From Azonexus hydrophilus DSM 23864 (GTDB lineage: Bacteria > Pseudomonadota > Gammaproteobacteria > Burkholderiales > Rhodocyclaceae), in assembly GCF_000429605.1 (NCBI RefSeq), contig NZ_KE386925.1:523209-587208 (forward strand): a stretch of 64,000 nt of DNA. Reading direction: 5' to 3'. The notes beneath the pieces are model-generated. The model searched no databases and was not told the origin of the DNA. It saw nothing but the letters and a program-made list of their open reading frames with translations. The translations under genes were made by a program, and so were the position numbers. The number at the start of each line of letters is the position of its first letter. Position 1 is the first letter of the stretch. Positions 27,426 to 37,740 of this stretch are shown here, in pieces.

Positions 27426-29747
27426 ATGAGCGAAATCGATCTCAAACGTTTCTTCCTTGAACAGGTTCCCCTGTTCGCCAGCTTCCCGGCCGACCAGGTC
27501 GAGGAAATCGTCATCAAGTCCCGGCTCGCCACCTTCGAGGGCAACGAGGCCATGCTCGAAACCGGCGACGAAGGCCAGGCCATCGGCGTCATGATCAGCG
27601 GCCACGCCGAAATCTCGACCTCGGACAACACCGGCACCCGCACCGTCATCGCCCAGCTCGCCCCCGGCGATGTGTTCGGCATCATGGCGGTGCTGACCGG
27701 CGACCGGATCAGCGCCGATGTCATCGCCGGCAACCGCTGCTTCGTGCTGATGATCCCGCAGGAAGTATTCACCAGCCGCGTGCTCTGCAACCCCAAGGCC
27801 ATTGTCTATCTGTCGCGCCTGCTTGCCGAACGCACCCGCGCCATGACCAGCGACACCCATGCGGCAGGCACCAATGGCACGGCCAAATCCGATGATCCCT
27901 ACGCGCTGTCGCTGACCACCAGCCAGCCGGGCAAGGTCGTCGCGCTCAATGTCGGCATCAGCCAGATCCATTTCGGCATTTACGACACCCGCGAAAGCGG
28001 CGCCGACATCCACGGCATCATCGACAACGCCGACAAGCAGTTCGCCCGCATCACCGTGATGGTCGGGCCGCAGCGCCAGACCATGGAGCATGCACCGTTC
28101 AAGCTGTCCGACCTGTTCAAGGTGATGACCGAGGCCACCGCCCTGCTCGGCCCGGCCTTCACCTTCCATCCGGAAGACGTCACTGCCATCGGCCATCGCG
28201 TCGTCCATGGCGGTAACAAGTTCTCCAGCTCGGTCGTCATCACCCCGGCGGTAATCGCCGACATCGAGGAATTGGCTGTCTTCGCGCCGCTGCACAACCC
28301 GGTCAACGTCGCTGGCATCCGCGTCGCGCTCAAGCATTTCCCGAACGTACCGCAGGTCGCCGTGTTCGACACCGCCTTCCACCAGACGCTGGCGCCCTAC
28401 GCCTACCTCTACGGCCTGCCCTACGACCTGTACAAGCAGCACGGCATCCGCCGCTACGGCTTCCACGGCACCTCGCACCGCTACGTTTCGCTGAAGTCGG
28501 CGGAAGTGCTCAAGCGTCCGCTCGGCGAGCTGGAAATCGTTTCCTGCCACCTCGGCATCGGTGCCTCGCTGTGTGCCATCGACCACGGCCGCTCGGTCGA
28601 CACGACCATGGGCATGACGCCGTCCGACGGCCTGATCATGCCCAGCCGCTCCGGCAGCATCGACCCGGCGGTGATGATCCACCTGATGGAACAGCACCAG
28701 ATGTCGCCCGAACAACTGTCCACGCTGATCAACAGCGAGAGCGGCCTCAAGGGGATTTCCGGCATTTCCAACGACATCCACGAAATCGAGGCCGCCGCCG
28801 CCGAAGGTCACCACCGCGCGCTGCTCGCGCACAAGGCCTTCTGCTACCAGGTCAGGAAGAACATCGGCGCCTACGCCGCAGCCATGGGCGGCATCGACGT
28901 CCTGGCCTTCACCGGCGATATCGGCGAAACCAGCGCCACGGTGCGCAGCCTGGCCTGCCAGGGCCTGGGCTACATGGGCATCAAGCTCGACGAGGAAAAG
29001 AACCGCAATCTCGGTAAATTCGACGCGTATGCCGTCATCTCGGCCGACGATTCGCCAGTGCAGATCCTCGTCGTCGCCAACGACGACGAACGCCTGGTCG
29101 CCTGGGAAGCGCTGCGCGCCATCGAGCGCAACCAGTTGCTGCTGGAAGCCAAGGCGGAAGAGACCCCGGCCATCCCGGTGGAAATCTCGGCCCACCACGT
29201 ACACCTCGCCCAGGCCGACGTCGAAGCCTTGTTCGGCCCCGGCCATCAACTGACGCCGATGCACGAACTGTCGCAACCCGGCCAGTACGCCTGCGAGGAA
29301 AAAGTGCACCTGGTTGGTCCCAAGGGCCGCATCGCCAACGTCCGCGTGCTCGGTCCGACGCGCAAGGAAACCCAGGTCGAAATCGCCATGACCGAGCAGT
29401 TCAAGCTCGGCGTGCAGCCGCCGATCCGCCAGTCCGGCGACCTCGCCGGCACGCCCGGCCTGACGCTCGAAGGCCCGTACGGCAGCACCCAGATCGAACG
29501 CGGCGTGGTCTGCGCCCAGCGTCACATCCACATGTCGCCGGAAGATGCCCTGCGTTTCCGCGTGCGCGACAACTACGTCGTCCGCGTCCGCGTCGAGGGT
29601 GAGCGCGAATTGATCTTCGGCGACGTCGTCGTCCGCGTGAACCCGGCTTTCCGCCTGGCCATGCACATCGACACCGACGAAGGCAACGCCGGCAACATCC
29701 GCACCGGCATGCTCGGCTACATCGAGGAAATCCAGAGCCGCGCCTGA
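27426..29747 (+). CDS. Fusion of cNMP-binding domain, acetate kinase and PduL phosphotransacylase
   Basis: A 773-residue three-part cytosolic protein. Residues 1-135 form a cyclic-nucleotide-binding beta-roll (phosphate cassette GDVFGIMAVLTGDRISA, 81-97; the usual FGE Glu is Ile86). Residues 168-560 are an acetate kinase keeping HRVVHGG (Arg258), FDTAFH (Asp315), GFHGTSH (His347), SRSGSIDP (Arg408) and TGDIGET (Glu501). However, the N-terminal phosphate loop is NVGISQIHF instead of N-x-GSSS-x-K, and CHLGNG reads CHLGIG. Residues 580-755 are PduL, with metal ligands in SAHHVHL (590-593), CEEKV (624-625) and RHIHM (700-702). Together the domains would join acetyl-CoA, acetyl phosphate and acetate in one chain. 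Altered kinase motifs leave activity uncertain. Confidence 0.92.
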   Translation: MSEIDLKRFFLEQVPLFASFPADQVEEIVIKSRLATFEGNEAMLETGDEGQAIGVMISGHAEISTSDNTGTRTVIAQLAPGDVFGIMAVLTGDRISADVIAGNRCFVLMIPQEVFTSRVLCNPKAIVYLSRLLAERTRAMTSDTHAAGTNGTAKSDDPYALSLTTSQPGKVVALNVGISQIHFGIYDTRESGADIHGIIDNADKQFARITVMVGPQRQTMEHAPFKLSDLFKVMTEATALLGPAFTFHPEDVTAIGHRVVHGGNKFSSSVVITPAVIADIEELAVFAPLHNPVNVAGIRVALKHFPNVPQVAVFDTAFHQTLAPYAYLYGLPYDLYKQHGIRRYGFHGTSHRYVSLKSAEVLKRPLGELEIVSCHLGIGASLCAIDHGRSVDTTMGMTPSDGLIMPSRSGSIDPAVMIHLMEQHQMSPEQLSTLINSESGLKGISGISNDIHEIEAAAAEGHHRALLAHKAFCYQVRKNIGAYAAAMGGIDVLAFTGDIGETSATVRSLACQGLGYMGIKLDEEKNRNLGKFDAYAVISADDSPVQILVVANDDERLVAWEALRAIERNQLLLEAKAEETPAIPVEISAHHVHLAQADVEALFGPGHQLTPMHELSQPGQYACEEKVHLVGPKGRIANVRVLGPTRKETQVEIAMTEQFKLGVQPPIRQSGDLAGTPGLTLEGPYGSTQIERGVVCAQRHIHMSPEDALRFRVRDNYVVRVRVEGERELIFGDVVVRVNPAFRLAMHIDTDEGNAGNIRTGMLGYIEEIQSRA

Positions 29748-29762
29748 AATCCCGGCAGAATC

Positions 29763-29800
29763 ACCGGCGCTTGCCCCAGATCAAGGCAAGCCGCCGGTTT
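29763..29800 (+). terminator. Probable terminator after the acetate kinase fusion gene
   Basis: ACCGGCGCTTGCC at 29763-29775 pairs with GGCAAGC-GCCGGT at 29785-29798 with one bulged C, then TT. The U run is short, so efficiency may be partial. Confidence 0.45.
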
Positions 29801-29838
29801 GGGTCTAGAATGTTCGTTTTGGAATATTGCCAACTCGA

Positions 29839-30711
29839 ATGTTAGACCGACTGCAGGCCCGCTTCAGACGCCAGATGCTGCGCATCGCCACACTGTTCTG
29901 CCTGTGGCCGGCACTGGCGACGGCGCAACCGGAAACCCTGTATTTCGCGCCGCTGCCGATGGAACAGCCGGAAGAGGTGGTCAAGCAGTTCAAGCCCATG
30001 CTCAACTTCCTGGAAAAGCGCCTGGGCGTGCGCATCGAAATCCGCTACTCAACCTCCTACGCAGAAATCCTCGAGCGCTTCCGCACCGGTCAGATCGACC
30101 TGGCCTACCTCGGACCTTTACCTTATATCAGCCTGCGCGACAGCTATGCCCAGGCCGAACCGCTGGTCCACTTCCTGGAAAAGGATGGCCAGGCGACCTA
30201 TTCCTGCGCCCTTTTCGGGACCGAACAAAAACTCCCGAAACCCTTGCGCAACAAGACTTTTGCGCTGACGCAACCGCTCTCGACCTGCGGCTACCTGGCC
30301 GTCGATATACTCCTGCGCCAAGGGGGTGAAACCCTTGCCCAGCAACGTTACCGCTATCTCGGCAAGCACGATGAGGCGGTCCTCGCCGTGGCCCGCGGCG
30401 ACTACGATTTCGGCGGCGCCAAGACCAGCATCGCCAGGAAATACGCGCACCTGGGCATCGTCATACTCGGCGAAACCCCACCACTACCGTCGTTCGCCCT
30501 GGTCGCCAACAGCCGGCGCCTGTCCGCCGAGCGCATGGCGCAGTTGCGCCAGACCCTGGCCGAACTGGACCCGAAGGAGCGCGACCGGACCCTGATGAGC
30601 GAATGGGGCGGACAATTGCGCAATGGCGCGGTCAACGCGGCCGACGGCGATTACGACGTCCTGCGCCGCTGGCACCGGCAGACCAGCATCCCGGAAAAAG
30701 GCAACTTCTGA
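29839..30711 (+). CDS. PhnD-like periplasmic binding protein
   Basis: A 290-residue periplasmic protein of the phosphate/phosphonate (PhnD, PF12974) type. The signal peptide includes MLRIATLFCLWPALATAQ. The mature part shows LYFAPLPMEQPEEVVKQFKP, FLEKRLGVRIEIRYSTSYAEIL, TGQIDLAYLGPLPYISL and GDYDFGGAKTSIARKY, the family landmarks. No permease or ATPase gene adjoins it; a hybrid kinase begins two bases after its stop. It is thus likely a sensor subunit. An internal ATG at 29875 could be the true start and would give a tidier signal peptide. The ligand cannot be inferred. Confidence 0.85.
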   Translation: MLDRLQARFRRQMLRIATLFCLWPALATAQPETLYFAPLPMEQPEEVVKQFKPMLNFLEKRLGVRIEIRYSTSYAEILERFRTGQIDLAYLGPLPYISLRDSYAQAEPLVHFLEKDGQATYSCALFGTEQKLPKPLRNKTFALTQPLSTCGYLAVDILLRQGGETLAQQRYRYLGKHDEAVLAVARGDYDFGGAKTSIARKYAHLGIVILGETPPLPSFALVANSRRLSAERMAQLRQTLAELDPKERDRTLMSEWGGQLRNGAVNAADGDYDVLRRWHRQTSIPEKGNF

Positions 30712-30713
30712 GC

Positions 30714-33700
30714 ATGGCCGAATCCGCGCTCGGCACCGCATCCCTTCACCATCGCCGCTGGGCACTGGCGGCCTTCTTTATTCTTCCGGTCATCGGCACC
30801 TGGCTGCTCTACAGCAGCCAGCAACAGAAGCAGGCGCTACACGAGGAACAGCACACCGAAGCACTGGCCACGACCTACCGCGCCAGCCTGCAGACCTACG
30901 ACAAAGCCACCAACATCCTCTTTTCCGAGCGCATCAAGCAACCGGAAATCCTCAGGCTGATGGATGCCGCCTCAAGCGTCAGTGGCGACGCCCAGATTCC
31001 CTACCGCGCCCAGATTTTCCGGCTGCTCTCGCCAACCTACCGCAACCTCGTCCGCCTCGGCATCCGCCAGCTGCATTTCCAGACCACCGACGGCAACAGC
31101 TTCCTGCGCTTTCATGAGCCGCACAAGTACGGCGACAACCTGCTGAACATCCGGCCGTCGATCCGCCAGGTACTGGAAACGAAAAAAGCCATCCAGGGAT
31201 TCGAGGCCGGGCGGGTCAAATCCGGTTTCCGCTTCGTCCATCCGCTGCTCGATGGCGACCGTCTGCTCGGCAGTGTCGAAACCAGCATCAGTTTCCTGAC
31301 CATCCGCGACGCCATGCGCCAGCTTCAGCCGACCCACGAATTCCATTTCGTGCTGGCCAAGTCGCAGACCCTGCCCATCCTCTTCGAATCGGAACGCTGG
31401 CTCTACGGCGAATCGACCATTCATCCCGACTTCCTGGTCGAGGATCCACAGGTCACGCTGCCCGACAGCCCGCAACCGCCATCGGCCGAAGTCGCCGCGA
31501 TCAATCATCTGCTGGCGGCCAACGCCAAGGTACGCCAGGGCATGAGCGAATTCCGCGCCTTCTCGCTGACCGTATCGCTCGACGGCAAACCCTGGATCGT
31601 CAGCCTGCTGCCGATCCGCAACGTTTCCGACGTAACCAGCGCCTATATCCTTTCCTACACCCCGGCACCATTCGTCGAAGTGCTGCGCACCGAATTCTGG
31701 ACCCAGTTCGGCCTGATGATGCTGACCCTGGGCGTGCTCCTGCTACTGCTGATCCGCCTACTGAAATCCCGCGAGCGGCTGGTGCGGGAACAACGCAACC
31801 TGGTTGCCATCACTGAAACCATGGGCGACGGGCTCTATGTGCTCGACGAAAGCGGCAAGGTTGTCCTGGTCAATGCCGCCGCACTGGAACTGCTCGGGTT
31901 CACCCGCGAAGCGCTGGTCGGCAAGATCGGGCATTACCTGTTCCACCGCCATGGCATCGATGGTTGTGGCCCTTTGTCGGCCTGCCCGATCTACCAGACC
32001 GTCCGCAGCGGCAGACACTTTTTCGGCGAAGAGCGTTTCTCGCGAGCCGACGGCAGCAGCGTACCGGTTGAAGTCAGCAGCACGCCGCTCTACGACGGCC
32101 CGCGGATCGTCGGTTCGGTGACTGCTTTCCGCGACATCACCCAGCGCAAGGAAGACGAACAGCGCCTGCGTCAGGCCATGAGCAGCGCCGAAGCCGCCAA
32201 CGAGGCAAAGAGCCTGTTCGTGGCCAACATGAGCCACGAAATCCGCACGCCGATGAACGGCATCCTCGGCCTGACCGCCCTGACGCTGGATACCGAACTC
32301 GACGCCACCCAGCGCCAGTACCTGGAACTGGTCCGGCAATCGGCCGAGTCGCTGATGCTGATCCTCAACGACGTGCTCGACTTTTCCAAGATGGAAGCCG
32401 GGCGCATGACCCTGGAATCAACGCCGTTCAGCCTGCGCGAACTGTCGCTGGGCACGGCCCGCGTGCTGGCCGCACGGGCCGCCGAAAAGGGGCTGGAAAT
32501 CCTGATCGAGATCGAACCGGAAATCCCCGACCTCCTGATCGGCGACCCCGGGCGCCTGCGCCAGGTGCTGCTCAACCTGATCGGTAACGCCATCAAGTTC
32601 ACCGAAGCCGGCGAGGTCTCGCTGCGCATCAGCCGGGCAGCCGGTGGCAGTGACGGCAGCTGCCAGCTGCGCCTGGCCGTCATCGACACCGGCATCGGCA
32701 TCCCGCACGACAAGCAGGCCGAGATCTTCGAAGCCTTCGGCCAGGCCGACGCCACCGTCACCCGCCGCTTCGGCGGCACCGGCCTGGGGCTGACGATCAG
32801 CCGCGAAATCGTGCACCTGATGGGCGGCGAACTCGCGGTCGACAGCGAACCGGGCAAGGGCAGCAACTTCCATTTCGAACTGCAGTTGCCTGTTTCGCCA
32901 GAAATCATCAGCCCGCCCGCCAGCCCGCCATCGGCGGCCGATGGCCTGTGGCTGCTGGCGATCCGCAACGCCCGCCTGCGCAAACTGCTGGCGGCCGGCC
33001 TGCGCCGCCTCGGACGCCAGGTGCAACTCTGCGCCAGCAGCAGCGAACTGCGTCAGCAGCTACTGCAACTGCACGAACAGCCGGAGGAAAAACGCTTCGA
33101 TGTCCTCGTTGCCGAACAGGAATGGCTGCCCGCCAGTTTTGCCGAAATGCCGATGTACCGTGGCGGTTTGCGCCCCGGCGCGGTGGTCATCGCGCTGACG
33201 CCGATGAATGTCGTGTCGCAGGCTGGCGCCCGCAGTTTCGCCTCACGCGAATTGCCCAAACCCCTGCTGCCGGAAGAACTGCTGGCTGCCGAACAGGAGG
33301 TCCGCGAGGTCGCCCGTCGGCCGGACCGTCGGCGCGCTGCCGACAGTCTGGAAGAGGAAGCCGAGACCACTGCCAGCGCTGGATTGCACATCCTGCTGGT
33401 CGAGGACAATCCGATCAACCAGCGGCTGGCCTGCGCCCTGCTCGACAAGCAGGGACATCGGGTCCGGGTCGCCAACCACGGCCAGGAAGCCCTCGACATG
33501 CTGGCTGCGCACACCGTCGACCTGGTGCTGATGGACGTGCAGATGCCGGTCATGGATGGCCTCGAAGCCACCCGCCAATGGCGCGCCCGGGAAGCCGCCG
33601 ATGGCCGTGCACCGCTACCGATCATCGCCATGACGGCCAACGCCATGGCCGGCGACCGTGACGCCTGCCTGAACGCGGGGATGAATGGCTACGTCTCGAA

Positions 33701-33764
33701 ACCGATCGACACCCGGGTCTTGCAGGCCGAGATCGAACGGCTCTGCACCGCCGGATCAGCCTGA
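30714..33764 (+). CDS. Membrane hybrid histidine kinase with dCache sensor, PAS, pseudo-receiver and receiver
   Basis: A 1016-residue kinase. A periplasmic double-Cache sensor (about 35-330; [17 protein letters not shown] and [20 protein letters not shown] fit dCache_3) lies between helices at 17-34 and 331-349. Next come a PAS domain (about 360-475, with Cys418 and Cys424), HisKA with His508 ([12 protein letters not shown]) and HATPase ([24 protein letters not shown]). A degenerate receiver follows (about 744-860), where Glu801 replaces the phosphoacceptor Asp while Lys849 remains. A normal receiver with Asp941 ends the protein. The gene starts two bases after the PhnD-like gene. The 3' end overlaps the convergent kinase gene by nine bases. 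Confidence 0.9.
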   Translation: MAESALGTASLHHRRWALAAFFILPVIGTWLLYSSQQQKQALHEEQHTEALATTYRASLQTYDKATNILFSERIKQPEILRLMDAASSVSGDAQIPYRAQIFRLLSPTYRNLVRLGIRQLHFQTTDGNSFLRFHEPHKYGDNLLNIRPSIRQVLETKKAIQGFEAGRVKSGFRFVHPLLDGDRLLGSVETSISFLTIRDAMRQLQPTHEFHFVLAKSQTLPILFESERWLYGESTIHPDFLVEDPQVTLPDSPQPPSAEVAAINHLLAANAKVRQGMSEFRAFSLTVSLDGKPWIVSLLPIRNVSDVTSAYILSYTPAPFVEVLRTEFWTQFGLMMLTLGVLLLLLIRLLKSRERLVREQRNLVAITETMGDGLYVLDESGKVVLVNAAALELLGFTREALVGKIGHYLFHRHGIDGCGPLSACPIYQTVRSGRHFFGEERFSRADGSSVPVEVSSTPLYDGPRIVGSVTAFRDITQRKEDEQRLRQAMSSAEAANEAKSLFVANMSHEIRTPMNGILGLTALTLDTELDATQRQYLELVRQSAESLMLILNDVLDFSKMEAGRMTLESTPFSLRELSLGTARVLAARAAEKGLEILIEIEPEIPDLLIGDPGRLRQVLLNLIGNAIKFTEAGEVSLRISRAAGGSDGSCQLRLAVIDTGIGIPHDKQAEIFEAFGQADATVTRRFGGTGLGLTISREIVHLMGGELAVDSEPGKGSNFHFELQLPVSPEIISPPASPPSAADGLWLLAIRNARLRKLLAAGLRRLGRQVQLCASSSELRQQLLQLHEQPEEKRFDVLVAEQEWLPASFAEMPMYRGGLRPGAVVIALTPMNVVSQAGARSFASRELPKPLLPEELLAAEQEVREVARRPDRRRAADSLEEEAETTASAGLHILLVEDNPINQRLACALLDKQGHRVRVANHGQEALDMLAAHTVDLVLMDVQMPVMDGLEATRQWRAREAADGRAPLPIIAMTANAMAGDRDACLNAGMNGYVSKPIDTRVLQAEIERLCTAGSA

Positions 33765-36700
33765 GACCAGTTCGGCAATCCCTGCGCAGACCCTGGCCAG
33801 CGCCCGCTCCAGTTGATCGATGTCATCGGCCATGGCCGCCGCCGCATCCCCATGACGCAAGCGGTCGTTGACCCGCGCCGCCAGTTGATGGGTTTCGACC
33901 AGGCTCAAGGTTCCCGCCGCCCCCTTGAGCGCATGCACCACATGCTCGGCAGCGCCTTGATCAGCACTGGCCAGAGCAGAGCGCAACTGCACGACATCCT
34001 GGCGGTGACTTTCGGCAAACAGCTGCAATAGCTGGATGGCCTTGCCCGCCTTGCCGCGCATCATCTGCAGCAAGGCATCGGCGTCCACACCGGACAATGC
34101 CCGCAAGCGGGACTCGGCGTCGATAACCGGCGCCTGATTCACCACAGGTGCCGCAACCGTCGCCGGCAACCAGCGCAGCAGGGCCGCGTAGAGCGAAGCC
34201 GGATCGACCGGTTTGGCAACGAAGTCGTTCATCCCGGCAGCCAGACAGGCGGCACGATCCTCGGCAAAGACGTTGGCCGTCATCGCCAGAATGGGCAACG
34301 ACGCCTTGCCGGGTAGCGCGCGGATGCGACGCGTCGCCTCCAGCCCGTCCATGACTGGCATCTGCACGTCCATCAGGACCAGGTCGACCGCTTCCTTGCT
34401 CACCAGATCGACGCCCTGGGCGCCGTTCTCCGCCAGGCGCACGACCAGACCGAGATCGCACAGCAGCGTCCGCGCCACTTCCTGATTGACCGGATTGTCC
34501 TCGCACAGCAGGATGCGCGCGCCGCTGCAGTCGCGGGCCAGCACCACCTCGACCGATTCGCCGGGCAAGGCCGGCAAATGAGCGGTCGCCACCGGGCTGG
34601 CTGCGCCAAGGACCGCCGAGAACCAGAAACGGCTGCCAACGCCCGGCGTGCTTTCGCAACCGGCGCTGCCGCCCATCAATTCGGCCAGTTCGCGAGTGAT
34701 CACCAGGCCCAGGCCGCTGCCGCCATGCACGCGGGTCAGCGAATTGTCGGCCTGTTCGAAGGGGTTGAACAGGCGCGCCAGCACCTCTGCGGAAATACCG
34801 ATCCCCGAGTCGCAGACCTCGAAATGCAGCGTCAATTGCCCGTCCTGCGTTTCCAGCACGCGCCCGCGCAGCGCCACCTCGCCCTGCTCGGTGAATTTGA
34901 TGGCATTGCTCAGGTAATTGAGCAGCGCCTGCGCCAGGCGGGTCGGATCGCCATGCACCCATTCCGGCACCTGCGCTGCGTCGAGGTGCAAGGCCAGCCC
35001 CTTCTCCATGGCGCGTTCGCGCACCAGGCCCAGGGTTCGTTCCAGCAGTTCGGGCAGGTTGAAATCGGTCTGCGCCAGTTCGAGCTTGCCAGCCTCGATG
35101 CGCGACAGGTCGAGAATGTCGTTGAGCACGGCCAGCAGGTGATCGGCCGAAGCCTTGATGGTTTCCAGATACCCCTGCTGCTCGGCATCGCCAACCTGTT
35201 TGAGCAGGCGATGGGTGAGGCCGACGATGGCATTCATCGGGGTCCGGATTTCGTGGCTCATGTTCGCCAGGAAGGCCGATTTCGCCCGGTTGGCGACTTC
35301 GGCGGCGGCCATCGCACATTCGAGTTCGGCAGTCCGCTGGCTGACCAGCTCCTCCAGGTGATGCCGGTGCCGGTCGAGCTCCTCACCGATGCGCTTGCGC
35401 TCAGTGATGCCCTGCTTGACCGCCAGATAGTTGGTGACCCGGCCATCGGGCTCGCGGATCGGCGAAATCACCGCGAATTCGTAGAAAATCTCGCCCTGAC
35501 GGTTGCGATTGGTCAGTTGCCCCTGCCAGCTTTCGCCGCGCAGCAGGGTCTGCCACATCGACTCATAGTGGTCGGTCGGCGTCAGGCCGCTTTTCAGCAG
35601 GCGCGGATTATTGCCCAGCAGTTCCTCGGCGGAATAACCGCTGACCTCGATGAAAGCCTGGTTGACGTATTCGATACGTGCCTCGAGATCGGTGATCAGC
35701 ACCGCCACCGGGCTCTGCTCGACAGCCTGCGACAGCTTGCGCAACTGGGCCTGGGCCCGGTGTTGCTCCTCGAGCATGGCCAGCATCGCCGCTTCGCGTC
35801 GGGCGCTCTCGATGGCAATCGCCGCCAGCCGCTTGGCCACCTCGAGATAGGCGCGTACCAAGCGCGGCACCACCGGGTTGGCGTGCGGCCAATAGATGGC
35901 AAAGGTCCCAAGGACCGCCCCCTCCGGCGAAATGATCGGCGACGACCAGCAGGCCGTCAGCCCATGCACCAGGGCAGTGGATTTGTAATTCGCCCACAAG
36001 GGATCGGTAGCGATGTCGGCGACGAACACCTCTTCGCCGCGATACGCGGCCGTCCCGCAGGAGCCGACCGCCGGCCCGACCCGCGCGCCGTCGATGGCCT
36101 TGAGATAGGCTTCGGGCAGACTGGGTCCGGCGCCGCTGCGCAGTCGCTGACCATCCTCGTTGAGCAGCATGACCGAACAGCGTATCTGCGGATCGAGCGC
36201 CTCGACCGCCAGGCAGACCTGCGTCAGCACCTCGTTCTGGGGCTCGCCGATGGAAATGCGGTGCAGAATGTCGTTGCCGAACTCGAGTAATTGCCGCTGC
36301 TCGCGCTGCTCGGTGACGTCGATGAAATTGACCAGATAGTCCTCGCCCAGCGGCATGCCGGAGACCTCGACGATGCGGACCTGGCCGTTGCGGCAATTGA
36401 CCCGACAGGTCATCGGCGGAATGGCCGACTGCGTGCTCATCGCTTCCGTCACGCTGAGTTCCCAACGGGTACCGGTCGATTCCCGGTAGGCAGGATCGGG
36501 AAAGGCCAGCTCGGACCAGGCCCAGACATCGGGCACATCGGCCAGGGTGTAGCCGAAGCATTCGACAAACTGGCGATTGATGAAACGGACCTCCCGCGCC
36601 GCGTTGATGTGCGCCATCGGCAGGGGAACGTTTTCGAGCAGGCGACGGAAGCGCGCTTCGCTGTGCTGCAGTTCAACCTCGTGGCGCTTCTGGGTATTGA

Positions 36701-37076
36701 TGTCGATCGCAATCCCGGCCGAGATCAGGGGGGCACCGTTGCCATCGCGCTCGATCACCTTGCCGCGCGAACTGAACCAGCGCATTTCCCCACGGCCATC
36801 GAGAATCCTGAACTCGACCTCGAACTGTCCCGCCGGGTTGTTCAACTGCACCAGCAGCGCGTCGCGCAGGATGTGCCGGTCTGCTTCATGAAGACGCAGC
36901 AGCAAGGTCTCCAAGGCTTCGGAAGCCTGCGCCTGGCCATAATGAAGAACACCGATCAGACCTGGGCTGCGAATCACCACGCCCTGCCGGTGATCAAACT
37001 CCCACAGACCAACGCCGGTCGCCTCGAGCACCAGATCGATCTGTCCAGCCAGAGAACTGCGCCTTCCCTCGGTCAT
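33756..37076 (-). CDS. Soluble PAS/GAF hybrid histidine kinase with receiver and HPt
   Basis: A 1106-residue kinase with no membrane helix or signal peptide. Order: PAS (about 12-130), PAS (137-258), GAF (about 265-425; [20 protein letters not shown]), PAS (440-560), HisKA with His608 ([12 protein letters not shown]), HATPase ([24 protein letters not shown]), receiver with Asp903 ([13 protein letters not shown]) and C-terminal HPt with His1048 ([13 protein letters not shown]). It thus holds a complete His-Asp-His relay and could feed a separate response regulator. It converges with the previous kinase, so it is an independent transcript. Input is cytosolic, possibly small-molecule or redox; no heme or flavin motif is clear. 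Confidence 0.9.
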   Translation of the reverse strand: MTEGRRSSLAGQIDLVLEATGVGLWEFDHRQGVVIRSPGLIGVLHYGQAQASEALETLLLRLHEADRHILRDALLVQLNNPAGQFEVEFRILDGRGEMRWFSSRGKVIERDGNGAPLISAGIAIDINTQKRHEVELQHSEARFRRLLENVPLPMAHINAAREVRFINRQFVECFGYTLADVPDVWAWSELAFPDPAYRESTGTRWELSVTEAMSTQSAIPPMTCRVNCRNGQVRIVEVSGMPLGEDYLVNFIDVTEQREQRQLLEFGNDILHRISIGEPQNEVLTQVCLAVEALDPQIRCSVMLLNEDGQRLRSGAGPSLPEAYLKAIDGARVGPAVGSCGTAAYRGEEVFVADIATDPLWANYKSTALVHGLTACWSSPIISPEGAVLGTFAIYWPHANPVVPRLVRAYLEVAKRLAAIAIESARREAAMLAMLEEQHRAQAQLRKLSQAVEQSPVAVLITDLEARIEYVNQAFIEVSGYSAEELLGNNPRLLKSGLTPTDHYESMWQTLLRGESWQGQLTNRNRQGEIFYEFAVISPIREPDGRVTNYLAVKQGITERKRIGEELDRHRHHLEELVSQRTAELECAMAAAEVANRAKSAFLANMSHEIRTPMNAIVGLTHRLLKQVGDAEQQGYLETIKASADHLLAVLNDILDLSRIEAGKLELAQTDFNLPELLERTLGLVRERAMEKGLALHLDAAQVPEWVHGDPTRLAQALLNYLSNAIKFTEQGEVALRGRVLETQDGQLTLHFEVCDSGIGISAEVLARLFNPFEQADNSLTRVHGGSGLGLVITRELAELMGGSAGCESTPGVGSRFWFSAVLGAASPVATAHLPALPGESVEVVLARDCSGARILLCEDNPVNQEVARTLLCDLGLVVRLAENGAQGVDLVSKEAVDLVLMDVQMPVMDGLEATRRIRALPGKASLPILAMTANVFAEDRAACLAAGMNDFVAKPVDPASLYAALLRWLPATVAAPVVNQAPVIDAESRLRALSGVDADALLQMMRGKAGKAIQLLQLFAESHRQDVVQLRSALASADQGAAEHVVHALKGAAGTLSLVETHQLAARVNDRLRHGDAAAAMADDIDQLERALARVCAGIAELVSG

Positions 37077-37252
37077 CGTGCAACACCCGGCCAGGCAGCG
37101 AAGCCGGCGATTCTGCCGAAGTGCAATGAATAATTCGCCGCCATGACCCAGCCCCTCCCGCCTATCCTTTAAACACTAATGATTCTAGCGCGGATATCGC
37201 GCAGGGCTTACACTGCCCGACCCGCCAGAATGGCGCAACACTCAGGTCACCC

Positions 37253-37738
37253 ATGCAGCCAATCCACGACGTCGACGTCCTCCTTCTTCTCGCCACCGCC
37301 ATGGCCGCCAAGCGCCGCCCTGCAGAACTGCAGGAAATCATGGCCGCCATCGACCTGATCCAGCGCAACATCCCGTCGGAAGAAAAGCTCGTCGATGCCT
37401 TCGTCCGCCTCGGCCAGGCTGGCCTGCTGGTCGCCGACGGCGAACGCGTCGGCCTCACGCCGGTCGCCGAAGGCCTGATCCGCGTCCTGCCGCGCAAAGG
37501 CGAATACGACCAACGCCTGTTCGAACTGCGCGGCCTGCTTGGCGCTCACCAGCCCAAGGAAGCCAGCCCGGCCATCGTCATCGAAGCGCCAGCGCTGCGC
37601 GCCGCCATGCAGGCCCACCGGGGTTCGGCCGCCGGCGCCGGCAAGAACCTGCTGATGCCAAAACCGAAACCGGAAGCGCCGCAGGGCCGCCCCGGCCAAC
37701 GCCAGCGCAAGCCGCTGCCGAAAGCCCGCAAGCACTGA
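37253..37738 (+). CDS. Hypothetical protein with basic, proline-rich tail
   Basis: A 161-residue protein I do not recognise. Residues 1-85 are predicted helical, and the segment [15 protein letters not shown]...[25 protein letters not shown] resembles a small winged-helix domain in which each turn is followed by a short hairpin. The C-terminal third ([20 protein letters not shown]) is very basic and rich in proline, as in nucleic-acid-binding tails. It is followed two bases later by the VF530 gene, so the two are co-transcribed. A DNA- or RNA-binding role is only a suggestion. Confidence 0.65.
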   Translation: MQPIHDVDVLLLLATAMAAKRRPAELQEIMAAIDLIQRNIPSEEKLVDAFVRLGQAGLLVADGERVGLTPVAEGLIRVLPRKGEYDQRLFELRGLLGAHQPKEASPAIVIEAPALRAAMQAHRGSAAGAGKNLLMPKPKPEAPQGRPGQRQRKPLPKARKH

Positions 37739-37740
37739 CC

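Noticed and set aside
27294-29666. A very long open frame on the reverse strand that extends the binding lipoprotein upstream to about 1227 residues
   Set aside because: The extension is antisense to the acetate kinase fusion gene, has no family similarity, and would bury the lipoprotein signal; it is a by-product of GC-rich codon use.
25983-33764. ABC transporters for sugar or phosphonate
   Set aside because: Only binding proteins are present; no permease or ATPase gene occurs in the region, and each binding protein runs directly into a kinase gene.
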